64,000 nucleotides of DNA, from the NCBI RefSeq assembly GCF_900700375.1, contig NW_021629784.1, positions 930,001 through 994,000 of the forward strand, written 5' to 3'. Both the position numbers and the translations under genes were made by a program. This DNA is from Denticeps clupeoides. Lineage: Eukaryota > Chordata > Actinopteri > Clupeiformes > Denticipitidae. Under the pieces are notes generated by a model. It worked only from the letters and a program-made list of their open reading frames with translations, did not search any database and was not told the DNA's origin. Positions 34,518 through 47,500 of the stretch are shown here, in pieces (the first letter of the stretch is position 1; each line of letters opens with the position of its first letter).

Positions 34518-36553
34518 ATGGCTTCTGCCTATCTTACTCACCAACAAAAGGTGTTACGGCTTTACAAAAAGTCTCTCAGGCACCTGGAGTCATGGTGCAT
34601 ATTTCGGTAAGTCGCGTTTCACTTCATTTTTTTGCTCCTGCGCGCATTTGACGCTGTGAAGAGCGGTCGGGTCACGGCGTTCTGACTAGCGGCTACGCGG
34701 CTAACCGTCCCACCCGAGTCGGGTTCGGACCCGGACAACTCTAACCCGGCCGCGGCTGTATAACTACTGTCGATACCGCGCGGTCCGTAATATTGTCACG
34801 GCGCTTCACATGGAAATACAACCCGCTTTATAATCTCACTCTGCAGACAAGCCGCTGCCTGTAGGGCTTTATGAATCCCAAGTTTTTCGTTATAAACATA
34901 TTTATTTACCTAAAAACACTGTGATTATGGAGTGGGTGGGAAAAGTAACCTTCAATATGACAAATCACATTTAATCACCATTTAACAAAGCGCTTGGCCA
35001 TTTACTGGTTGTCAACCATTTACAGGTAAATAATATGTGCATTTCATGCAAATAACTATTTCGCAATAATACACCTTCTTCCTTTTGTAATATAAACGTT
35101 CGTCACGTTTGATCTCAACATAAATAAACGTTGTGGAGACCTGGAATACGAAAGAAACCTTGTGTTCACTTGCATAATGAACTGGAACCATGATAATAGA
35201 ATCACGTTTTGAATCAGCTGATTTGTTTGCTGGCGCCAGTTTGTTTATATATGTCTCTTTCCGATACGATTTATTGGCTGTAAGCGGCTGTTCTTACAGA
35301 AGAACGACGCGCATGCGCAGGGCCGACCGGACAGGTCGCCACTGCTGACCACGCCTCTACAAAGTCCCGCCTCCACCGGAAACACGTGTAGTCGGCCAGA
35401 AACGCCCATTAGACACTATTCCACGTTTTATAGCGGATTCCGGCCCATTATAATCATAGCGCCTTGTATATTCATTTATTTATGTTTCCCGAAGGTGGAG
35501 AATTAGTTATTAACTATTTATTTACCATTTCAGTGAAGATTCAAGATTGGTTTATTGTCAGTACAACAGTATATACTGTATACAGTGTATTGAAATAATG
35601 TTTCACACAGACCCAGCATAATGCAATCATAAAAGTAAAATATATATGTATATACACACTAAACTATACTAGCTAAACTAAAACCTAAATACTGTACAGG
35701 TTATCTCTATAGGAGAAAAGTATGTATTTTTGTACAATGAACAGGACATAACAGGACAACATCATGTAGGATGTGCAAAAAACAGTTGCATAAGGCTGGA
35801 AGTGTATTGTTGAGTTTATCAGGGTTTTTTTGGTAATGGCAATACATTGAGAGCTTTGACAGCTTGTGGGAAACAGTGTTAAAATGGGTAGAGACGTTTT
35901 TTTTTTATTGCAGGGATAAATACCGCTTCTACGCCTGCTTGCTGAGGGCCCGCTTTGATGAGAGTAAGAATGAGAAGGACCTGGTTAAAGCCACCATGCT
36001 GCTGAAAGCCGGGGAGGAAGAGTTCTGGACCAATCAGCACCCCCAGCCCTACCTCTTCCCAGACTCTCCCGGAGGGACGTCCTACGAGAGATACGAGTGT
36101 TACAAGGTACCTGGTGGAAATCAGCGGGCGGCACATCGTGATGATAATGTTTTTATTTAAACCGGATTTTCTGGCAGGTTCCTGAGTGGTGCTTGGATCA
36201 CTGGCACCCCTCTGAGAAAGCGATGTATCCCGACTACTTTGCCAAGAGGGAGCAGTGGAAGAAACTGCGTGAGATGAGCTGGGATCGAGAGGTGGGCTCA
36301 TGTAGTTGTGGTTCCTGTATATTTCTGTGTAGTGCAGATGCTGCTGTGTTGGGCTCAGCTTCTTGGTTTGAAACCCCAACAAACCTCTCGTGGCTCGTGA
36401 CGCGGTTTGGTGTTTTTCCAGGTGCAACAGCTGCAGGAGGAGACCCCAGCTGGAGGTGTGGCCTCTGAAGCCCTTCCTCCTGCCAGGAAGGAGGGCGACC
36501 TTCCTCCTCTGTGGTGGCAGTTCGTAACGCGCCCAAGAGAGCGCCCCGCATAA
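34518..36553 (+). CDS. ndufb9: NADH dehydrogenase [ubiquinone] 1 beta subcomplex subunit 9
   Basis: LYR-motif accessory subunit of mitochondrial complex I, in the distal membrane arm, binding the acyl carrier protein NDUFAB1. Four exons: 34518-34606, 35914-36106, 36178-36291, 36422-36553; total 528 nt, 175 residues (human 179). Exon 1 begins [20 protein letters not shown], with the L-Y-K variant of the LYR motif at residues ~14-16. Exon 2 gives [13 protein letters not shown] and [19 protein letters not shown]; exon 3 [20 protein letters not shown]. The tail reads [17 protein letters not shown]. Intron 1 (1.3 kb) holds a LINE tail. Confidence 0.95.
35530..35878 (-). mobile_element. LINE 3' tail in ndufb9 intron 1
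   Basis: Minus-strand 3' UTR ending GACAATAAACCAATCTTGAA. It shares ATAAGGCTGGAAGTGTATTG, TGAACAGGACA and other blocks with 33855-34345. The end lies 35 bases before ndufb9 exon 2. Confidence 0.65.
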
Positions 36554-36690
36554 CCGGAGCAAAAGATCAGCCAGTGTTGGCAGTTGCTGGCCACTCGTGT
36601 ATGTATTGATTTTTACCAGCTTGACGTGGTTCTGCACTAAATTATGAACAAAACAGATTGTGCAAGAACATCTTATCTGGTAAAATTATG

Positions 36691-36696
36691 AATAAA
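36691..36696 (+). terminator. ndufb9: ndufb9 poly(A) signal
   Basis: AATAAA 138 bases after the ndufb9 stop, followed by a T-rich stretch (36714-36734). Confidence 0.65.
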
Positions 36697-36795
36697 CCTA
36701 TATTGTACAAATCTTTTTTTTTTCCCCCTCTTTGTATGTGATTTGTGTCAAGTTTCATATTTTAAACAGAAGACATTTGGATTTTAATCAACACC

Positions 36796-36801
36796 TTTAT
36801 T
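36796..36801 (-). terminator. mtss1: Candidate mtss1 poly(A) signal
   Basis: TTTATT on the plus strand (AATAAA on the minus strand), 1.78 kb beyond the mtss1 stop. The intervening AT-rich sequence (36.8-38.58 kb) is the likely mtss1 3' UTR. This faces the ndufb9 signal only ~100 bp away. Confidence 0.5.
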
Positions 36802-38581
36802 GTAAGCTGAAACTATTTCACAAAGAGGAGACGGGTTAGGTACAGAAATCGATCAGCGATTGGGGTTTCAAATGAAAATAGGAAATAAAAACAGTGACTA
36901 TTTACACACAGACGTGGTACTACAGAATTATCCAATAGTGTCTAAGAATCTTACAGTTTGAACATTTTGCTTCTTAATAGTATTAAAGCCTTAACTTATA
37001 ATTTTTATGCATATTATTTTTTACAAACCGAATATTTGGCAACTTATATAAACTGTTATGACACCTGTACGGTTGCATAAGAAAAAAAAAAAAAAAACAC
37101 GTAACTGTAGCTATTCCATTTACATTTACAATATCAAACCACTTAGTCGTAAATGGGACAGAAACAACACCAGTGCTGATATTAAGCGTCATATGCATGT
37201 TGCATCAGCTACTCCAATCTAAACACACTTCAGAGGTCCGTCCTCACAGAAGAAAGGCAACAGGACCCTAGTCGCTATACAATATATTTAACTTCTCTAG
37301 AACCAAAAAGGCCCGGGATAAGGCGGGCTGCGTTGTTCTGTAATAAAGGTGAGCGTTAATACTTGGAAAGCAACATGCAGAAATAAATGTCTCTGTACCA
37401 TGACGTCTTTGTTAAGTGACTTTGTAAAAATAGCTAGAGACCAAGAGTGTGGCTGTGCTAGCACCTCCGTTGTGGGGGTACGAGGTCGTGACATGAAAAC
37501 TCGGGTGTCATTTCATTTAACACCTTCGTGCTTGGTGCCTTTTGTGATTTATTTAAGTTAAGAGTGAAGTGCGGGTGTAAGTACAGACATCAAGTACAAA
37601 TCAAAATCACAGCCTGAAAAGGAAATAAAAGGAAACAAGATGGTTGTTTACGCCAGAAAAAAAAAACAACAAAAAAAGGCTCAGTTCAGTCGTGATACTC
37701 CACAAACTACCGATTCCTAACGTGAAAACTCTACACAGACTGGTGCGTCACTAGTGTTTGAAATGGCCTACGAATGCCAAAGCAATTCCTGAGTAGCAGC
37801 GCAGTTTTCAATTGACAAAAATGTCGTGAACATAAAGGGATGACGTCAGATCGAGCACCCAACACAAAACTGCTCCCATGAAATGATGCGACCATGCGGT
37901 GCTGCAAAAAAATTATTGTTGTTCTTGGGTTCATCTACACCCAGTTCCAAGTGTATCACTCCAATTACATTAATGAAACAATATGAAGAAGATCTGCCTG
38001 GACGAGAAGCAGACCAACACTCCACTCGCCTACATTATGCAGCATTATAGCTTTTAATTCTTTTTTTTCCTGAACGTTGCTTGTTCTATTCATATTTTAA
38101 TACAGTCTCTAAGTTTCATGTGCTGAACCCACACTGGTTTTGGAAAAGGGTTTTAACCTAAAAAAAAATGTATTAATAATAATAGTAATAAATATTCAAA
38201 TTTACATGTTGGCTTTTTAACAGCGTATTATTTTTCAGTCTTGTAGACAGTCCTAATCCATGAATGGTCGCATTTTTTTTCACAGAAAAAGATAAATCTT
38301 ATTAAGTCAATATATTAAATTACATACATGCCGCATTTAGGCTTTTGGCACTTTTTTTTTTTCCAGAAGAGGGATGTTGGAGTAAAAAGAGGTGCAGATT
38401 TTAACACCTTGAATTATACTTAGGTACGTATGTATATGTATATATATATATCCATACAAGACTGAACGTTCCTACTGTAAATATCGAGCGCCCTCGTTCC
38501 TGTCTATTTATACACCTTCTCCTTCCCGTACTGCTGCTGACATGGAAACAGCTTCGCTCCACTACATGCTGAGCTGATCCC

Positions 38582-41500
38582 TCATTCTATACGCGGGGCG
38601 GACCTGTCGTTGGTTGTGGTCTTCTTGAGTTTGACCCCTCGAATAGCCACGAGCATGTTGTCGCCTTCGGGGCCCGTTGGTTCCGTCTCCTCAGTGAGAG
38701 CCTCGCCATCGCACTCTGTCTCTGGGGCGGTGGCCAGCGGTGACCCGGGGCTTTCAGCATGGCTCTCCGCAGCAGAAGGTGTGCCAGGGCTCGGCGGACC
38801 CCCCTCACCCACCTCGCTGAAGGAGAAGCCGCCGGGCAGCTCGGGTACGGTGGGGGTCTTCACAGGCACCACAGGGGTTTTGATGGGAATGGGGCCGCCG
38901 CCTCCCGAGGGCCGCCGCAGGTTGGGCTTGGAGGAGGGCGTGCGGCGAATGGTGGCCACGCCCGGGGTGACGATGACGGGGCCGGTGTTAGAGGGGATGC
39001 CGGCTGTGGAGGCCGGACGCTTGGCTTGGAACATGCGGCGGTAGGACTGGCTGATGTCGCTGTTGCGTGGGATGGTGGAGGACTTGTCAAAGTCCTGCTG
39101 GTCCACTTCCTGCTCCCCAGCCACGGAGAAGTAGTCGTAATCTGACACTGCCGGGAACGTGCACAAGTTTAGATCCTTAGATCCTTATTTTATACAATAT
39201 AATCATAGCAATTTTTTATATTTTCAACCTTCTTAGTCCAAATCCAAAAAGCAGCTTCCAGTTAGAATTTCACACAAGTGCACATTGCATGAGGCAGTTT
39301 ATGAACATGAATATGAATTCATGCATATTTTCTTTTTATAATTGAACAGGATGCATGAAATGAGCTTCATGGTATACTATATATAGTATATATCATAAAT
39401 ATTCTAAGAATTTGAGAGACTGGATTTGCATGACATACTCATAAAACATTTCACTTTTTGTGTCATTATCCTATACATATGGAGGATTTGCGCTTTAAAT
39501 TTCCTTTTTTTTTTTTTTTTTTTAAACGGATACCTTGTGAGGGGATGGTGTCCTCAGAGCAGCATGGAGTGGTGCTCTGGGTGCTGTAGCCACTGGAGCA
39601 CTGAAGAGAGTCTCTGCTGGAGCGCTGGATGTCCAGCTGCAGCCCACGGGCCAGGGCCATGGCCAGTTCCTCATGAGCCTCCGCCTCCTCCTGCCACAGA
39701 AACTCTTATTACTGTTCCGGGGATATTTACCTTACTGAATGTGATGGAATTGTAAAGCAACTCCTGCCACATGAACTACGGTTAAATCATCTACCTTTGT
39801 AGGATTGGAGGGGTTGGTGGTCCTAGCTTTCTGAGGGTCTTCCCCCGGGCTGCTGGATTCCCCTGCTTGAGGACTGGTGGGATCTGAAGGCTCGCGCTTC
39901 TCCTTGTTCCTCCTCAGGGTGTTCACCATGGGCTGGTCGTATGGACCTGGTTTGGCCCAATCCTGCGGCGAGAACATTATTCAGAGGACGTCCCAGAGCT
40001 GGACTAACAAGGCTCGGTCATAACTAGTCACCACAAAAAATAACCACTCGCCATGTTACTGGGTCAGGAAACCGAAATGTGTCGCAGGTCATTTGTAATT
40101 CATGTTTTTTTTATGTTACACCACTAATCAGCCCCTGCAATTCCATGTTTATTCCCAGTGTATAAAAGGGCCGTGTCGTGTTTGAGTCTCTGCCGTTCGT
40201 TCCATGTGTCATACCTGTAGCTCTGTGCCACACGGTTATACTGCACTAGATCTGACCTCTGTTTTGGGACCTCGTTCCCTTCTACTTTTTGTTAAAAATT
40301 TATTTCAATCTACACTCGCGCTTGGTTTCTCTGTACCAGTTTGTGGTTCTTCGTTTCCCCTTCGTGTCTCCATACAGGAGAATTGTCTAGTGATCCAGTG
40401 ACCGGCTCATGCTCTCCGGCCCCTGGCACACCAGATGATTGTCCGGAAAGCTTGTCCACTGGGTCCCCCTGTTTCAGCCTGAGGGGTGCTCACCCAAAAT
40501 CCGCCTCCGCCTGCCCCGCCTCCACCTGAGGTGGATCTTCCACTTCCAGGTTTCTTGCCTGGCACCCTTGCCTTTAGGGAGGGTACGGTCGCTGTTCCTG
40601 TCCGTCTGCATCCGTGTCCTGTTCCTGTGATCATCACCTGCACCCCTCAGCCCTACTCAGCCCCTGCACTTCCTTGTTTCTTCCTGGTGTATAACAGGAC
40701 TGTGCAGTTCGTTGCATGGGTCATACCTGTAGCTCTGTGCCACACAAACTTACTGCACTGGATCTGACCTCTGTTCCCTTCAGTTTTTATTGTTTAAAAT
40801 AAATTTCAATCTGTTTTCATTACACTCGCGCTGGGTTCCTCCGTCCCTGCTCGTGACAGGGTTTGCCGCTGTAGCAAATATTAAAGGCACGTTCTGCAGG
40901 ATGTCACACCATCATTGATTGATATTCTTTCCCTTTTTTTTTGCCCTTCTTCAGTCATTGATTTCTCTAATCAGACCCTACTGAAATTCAGAATTTTATG
41001 GCCATATGAAGGTCCAATCCTACATCCCAAATAAGGACAATAATCCTAGACAAGGAACTATTATCTGTTTTTAGGTGAGAGAAGAGAAGGTTTCTGGGAA
41101 GAATAAGAATGAAGATGGCATCGTGCAAGATGGGTCATGGACAAACCTTCCAGCTGGGCACTCTGGAGGAGAGGGGGATCATGCCGGCGCCCGGGCTGCA
41201 GAACGGGGGGAAATCGTTCAGCGCGCCTGAGACGGGCCGAGACCACGGCCACACTGGGGATGTGGAGGAGGGCGAGGCAGGGAAAGGGGGGAAGGTGGAA
41301 AGGGGGAGAGGGGTTTGGAGGAACGGCTCCAGGCAGCCCCCGTCCGTCAGGCAGGGAAAGTCTGGGGGTCTGTGATGGTCGTAGCCATTTGACAACTGAG
41401 GGTGGAATGACAATTTTTAACAAAATAAACTGAATAACATGAGAAAACAAGAAAAATCCAACTAAAAAAAGAACGAAATCGTTATGAAAATGAATGAAAT

Positions 41501-44500
41501 GGTTATGGGTGACCTCACTCATCACAGGGCCTCTGTTTGTACGTGTGTGTGTGTGTGTCCTGTGTGTTCACCTTCTCCACTGCGGAGTTGGAGCTGGTTT
41601 CACTGGTGGCCAGTGAGGCTGCAGGGCTGCCCTCGCTGTCAGGCTGACAGGGCTCAGAGGCGTCCGAGGAAACGGGCCCAGAGGTGGACTACAGCGCGGC
41701 CATGAAGCATCAAACACACGTAAAAAAAAAACACAGAATGCAGAGCAGCAGCGCAGAGGGGTACAGACACACATGCACGGCCAAAGGGGCGGGGACGAAA
41801 CACGGCATTTTATAAACAGGATGTGAGGGAAGGGAAGAAATAGAAGAAGAACAGTAGGGGGAACAACAACAAAAGGACAAAAAAAAAAAACACAGTATAA
41901 GAAATATGTTGAAAGAGAACAATACATCAAAAGAAAGCAAATCCCATAATAAATTATGTCACTGAAATGAATACAGCGGCCGAGCATGAAAGCCGAACAC
42001 TGGTTCCGCAATACTGTGTAAAGCATAAAGAAGCAGCTCAGCACAAACCTACAGCTGCCCACACGTTAAAATGCAGCAAAGGAGGGCGAGATGGAGAGAG
42101 AGGAGAAGAAGAGAAAAATAAAATAAAAAAAGAGACAGAAAGAGAGCAAGCTGAGAAAGGCACCCCTGGGCCGCTGTGGTCAGCGTTTTGCAGGAAGTGC
42201 GAGGACGGCGGCAGGCGGCTGTCGGACTCCTCTGAGACCAGCGGCTCAGCTTGTCGCAGCACGTAGGGAGCGCGGCGCACATAAATCAGGAGCTTCGCGC
42301 ATGGCCACGACTCGTTTATTCAACGTCTGTCGTGGGACGAGGATCAATAATTATTGTTTAGATTGAATATGTTGGTTTCTGACATCACCCACAAAAAAAG
42401 TTATATTCATATGAATAATCATCACATGTTCGTCAAAGAGAGATCATGTCATGAGAAACAGGGGGACATAAGTGATTTATACCAGGACCAAAACAAAACA
42501 TGACCATACCTTTACATTTTTTTAAAACCGGAGAAAAGTTTGACCACTGGGTGCCAGAAATAATTCATTAGTTCCATCTTGTAATCTATTTATTTATGTA
42601 AATTGTGTTTTCCTTTATATTTTATGGTTATTTAAATTATTTTATGTTCTCTCCCTTTTTTTTTTTTTACTGATTTTGAAAAGCATATTGAACACGCAAC
42701 ATATATTTTAGCGTTTTGAAAATAATGCAAAATCTAGCAGTTTATGGTGAAATGTTCGTTTTCATAGAGACGGCGTAGCCAGCGGTGTGGCTCGAACTGC
42801 TGGGGGTGACTCATCCTTCACTCCCCACCCAGTCTGCAGAGGCGCCATCATGCGCGTTCCATCTAATGAGCAGCGTTACCTAGCAACAAGTGAAGGTTCT
42901 GATGCAGGTGGGCCTGCACAGAGCCCTTCAGAATGTGTGTGCGGAGTGTGTCTACAGTGCGTGTTCGGCCCAGGAAACAGTACTCAATGCAGGAATCACT
43001 ATACATTTTGGTATATAAGTTGGTTATCACATCTGCTGCACTCCACCCTGTCGTTCTGGAGGCTTGCAGTATTGATTTTAGCAAAGTTCACACATCTTTT
43101 TATTAATTCATATTCATATTCACTAACACCAACACTGATTGCGCTCAATCTTGTCTCCAAACTACAGGCATCGCTTATGTTTAAAATGGCAGAACTATTT
43201 ATTTAACATGGTTAATATTGTATCCAAATGTTGATACTGATATAGCGTATTGTTTCTAGCTGACATGAGATGATGCGAACCCTTACCTTACAAAAATTAT
43301 GTTCAAATGCCCCTTACCCAGTCAGTGTGCTGTAACATAACTGGTGATCTGTATGGACTGAGTCCCTACCTGCGGGCTAGTCTCTGGAGGCATAGGTGAA
43401 GGGGACTTGGACTGATAGGCATCCTGTGAGATGAAGCCTGAGTCGTGGGAAGAGACACTGGAGAGGCGGGCGGGACCCTGTTGGGGAGGGGCGGAGCCAC
43501 GGTAGCGGTAGTGAGAGGTGGGCGAGTGAGAGTGAGAGCCGCTAGAACGTGAGTCGCTGCTATTCACGCTGTTCAAACTGCTGCTGAGCAAAGGTGGAAA
43601 GAGAAAAAGGATATAAAAATAATTAGAATTTTGGAATTATATCACATAGGCACTATACATTGTATGAAAATCTCTCGCCTGCTGTACATTTTAATAATTA
43701 TTGTGTTGTTTAAAGAGTTTAAAGGTCCCCTATTATGAAATTTTCACTTTGTAAAATAATTTTACATTAATAACATTAATTCCCCTAACCTGTCTATGGT
43801 CCTGCAGTAGCTAGAAATGGCGATACATGTAAAGAGTGCTTTAGCCATTCGGCTTGACCATCCAGAGAGCGGCAGCTCAGACGGTCGGATGCAAAAAAAA
43901 ATAGGGGACCTTTAATAAGATTCAACCATGTTGTGCAATGACAACCATTGAACACTAGGGGGAGCAGGAGATTCAGAAATTTATTCCAGCAGAGACTATA
44001 ATTCTTTGTCACTAAAGGTTATCACTGTCTTTAAAATTGCTGCTTCCCATAATCATATTAAAGTGCCATTTTGTGTCTTCATCTAAACATGACTGATGAG
44101 GTGCCCAGTTCAACCCCTTTGTAATAGCAACCATGCTGCTTTGCTATACCTGCACATACTGGATTTCCTGGATACCGTGGTGCTGGGAGATGAGGGGGGT
44201 GTCTGATAAGACCAACTGTAGTCTGATCCCTTTACGTCCATAATGACCTGCCAAAAAAAATTCACAGTTGTCATGTACAGTGCAGTCAGCATCTTTTCAG
44301 CCTCTTCCTCAGTGATCAGTTTCTTTTGTCATATTGGTGACCTCTGACCTGTTCGCTGGCCGGGGGCAGTTTGTGAGGGTCCATGGTAAGGGCCTTTAGG
44401 TCATCAGCAATGGTCTGCAAGTGAGTGATTTCTCCCAGCATAGACATCTCCTCTTCCTGTAGATCAAGTGAATGTGAATTCATTACACATCTGTGTAGGA

Positions 44501-47500
44501 CAGCTTTGGCTTTGTTTTCATTATATATTAATGTAAACTGTTTGAACTGAAGATCTGAGGGTATTTTCAATAACATGAGAACTGTAACATGAGAACTGAT
44601 TGGTATCCTGAAAGAATGTCACATGGCAGATTCAGCTATATGGCTAGAAGATGAAAATAGCTGTCTTGTAGAGCATAGTGTTCTAGATATTCATGTAAGA
44701 TTGAATGTTTTAATCTCAGCTAGAGAGATGGTGAACAGTGGGCCGAAAGAAGGTGAACTCACCACAACGGGGCGCAGCATGGAGACAAAGGTGCAGAAGC
44801 GTCCCCTCTCCTCAATCAGAGCCTTTCTCACGGCCTGCTTCTCCGTCTCCTCCAGCAGAAGGTACTTATCACTCACGTCCTGTATGGCACTGTCCAGCTG
44901 AGGCTGGATGTCCCCTCGCCCTGAATCATAAAACAAACTCTTATCAACCAACTGTCTGATATAGTCTCAGTACTTAATATATTTAGTTATAACAATTATT
45001 GCAAACATTCTCATAATTTCTTGCAATGGAATATTTCTCAAGAAGAACAGCACATGCTAACAGTGATCAAGTTGTTTGGCTCCTTTGGTTATCAAACAAC
45101 CTGCAGAAAACCAGCCCAGGCATGGTAATTAGCTCTGGTTATCTAGACAGATAACAATATACACATTTGAACTTTGACATTCAAATGTACCAACGGCTGA
45201 GCGAACGCAACACCTCACACAAAGCCCTTAATGATCATTACTGACGACAGAGGAAGACAATGGACACGGAGGCTTGGCGTTGCCATACATTATTGTTTCT
45301 GAGATGTTCCCACCTTGCTTGAGCACACTAAGCTTGGCTGGATGTAAACAAAGCAGATCCAGAGCTGTCCGTCGTCCAAGTTCAAGAGCGAATTGAGTTG
45401 AGCCCTGGAACCGGTTGGTGGCTTATAGCACGGTGACACCCTCACTGTGGGGGTATGGCACCATTGTGCCTGTTCACTTGCTCTTACGTAAGGACATCAC
45501 AGAACAGGATAATGTCCGCTGTTCCTTTATGAAAAGTTCCTCTAGTTGCACAACATCGCAAGTGTGCAGGGCTCAAAATTCTAAGTTTGCCCTTTTGTAT
45601 GCAGAACTTCAATAGATGCCTATCAAGTGACTGGGAACTGAAAGAAGAAGAATTTCATAAAAAACAACGACTCTGTTTGCTCCCTAACCCATGAAAGACC
45701 CTCTAGATGTAAACATACAATTAAAGTCTTTAGTTTCTCAGCTGAGCCAGTAGCATTTATGTGGTTGAAGGCAAGCGATCTCATTTTCCAGGGGAAAGTG
45801 GAATTCCTCAGCCATATGCAATACACACAAACACACACACACACTACTGGGTTTCCCACATGGTTTAACGTGCGTCTAGGGAGATCATTCTCCACGCTTC
45901 CATCCTCTGCTCATAGCTCAAACAGAAACGCGCTGGACTTTCCCTTGAACGAAATAACAGGCACAGCTACATACTGGGGTTCATCAGGGGTCAATTCAAG
46001 GCTTTTACAGTTTCACATCAAACACATTTTTAGGATCACAAGGAGATAGGAGTACATATACTGGTGCAACAAATTCTCTCTATATGTGAGATGTTTGTGT
46101 GAAGATTTCTAGGAATGAGCTCTGCTCTTACGTAAGACAGGAGAATGTTTGTTTGACATGCATCATCTCAGCTGCAGATGTTTACACGTTCTCTTTCTTA
46201 CACACACATGTAGACACATTTATAAGGGAGAAAATACAATAATTTGGTCAGACTCGGTTTCAGTCATAACAAAGTGCAGGGTAAAGAGAGCAGGATTCAG
46301 GGAAAGCATTCATCATTATACACAGACTACAGAAAATTCAGATTTTAAAATTTCATATATTAGTATTTTCAATACTCATATACTCCTTATTCTGAAATCT
46401 GTGATTTTTAGCAGGAGCAAAAGCATTTCCTCCGTCTGTCAAACAGGAAATTGATTTAATGAGCAGTTCACAGGATCAACAGAAATTACTTTTTTATTGT
46501 TGTGTTAAGACATTTATTAGGGACACAGAGTCCATTTTGGACAAGGTCTGTCCTAGAAATAGGCTGCAAGGAAACTGGAGCAGGGTGTTCACAGCTGTGG
46601 GCCACTGGGTGCATGTGCTACAGAAAGAAATGTGACCGAGTGCTGGAAGAAGTTAACCCCAAAGTAAAAGTCTAGGATCATTTCAAAATGCTGGAAATAG
46701 CGCAGCGTTTTACTGCAACTGGTAAATTAGCCCAGAGGAAATCCTAGGTCAGCACTTTGGGTCAACTTCTGCCCGGACCACACACAGGTGGGGAAGGTCG
46801 ACAGGTCAACAGAGGACTCCAACACTGAAACTTACCAAACACATCAGCTGGAAAGAAGAGGGGCATGTTGAGTGGCGAAGTGAGAGGAAAACATCTCAGT
46901 CAGTTCATATACACAAAAGAAAGCTTAAGTTTGAGTAGTCTTTATTTTGTATCAAAAGTAAAAAATGTGTCCATTATGGCTACTGTACACATGTGAATGT
47001 ACACTGAAAAAAGAAAAGATGTTTGTTTAAGGTTTTTTTTCTCATTAAAGTAGTTTTTAAAAATCGTTTGCTCTTTAATTCATGCTTATGAGTAAAATGA
47101 TTTTTTACTTTACTATAAAGCTACTGACAGCAGGTTTGTTTTGTTTATTCACATTACGGCAATGCTAAAATATATTTAGACATTGTTTTCTTTTTTCAGT
47201 GTATCATGTATGTACATGTTGCTTAAAATTAATCAATTTACTAATTCATATAATAAAATGATTAAGAAATGTTTTTTTGTGCAAAAAGTAAAAGCCTAAT
47301 CAGTGATGATCTTTAAATCGTTTAAATCCTGCATCCAAATACATGAAGAGTCCTCTGGGTCCTTCAATTTGTTTCGAAGCCCAAACCACAGTTCGTCAGA
47401 ATGACTATGATGGGCGCAGATACAATGTAAAAAGGAACTGGGCCTCTACTGTCACGTTTACCTTTCTTCGCTTTCTTCTGCAGCTTGAGCGTGTCGGAGG

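Noticed and set aside
38610-39145. Open frames antisense to the mtss1 last exon
   Set aside because: Shadow of the Pro/Ser/Gly-rich coding strand.
41109-41375. Plus-strand frame MKMASCKMGH...
   Set aside because: Antisense to a mtss1 exon whose phases and splice sites fit the gene.
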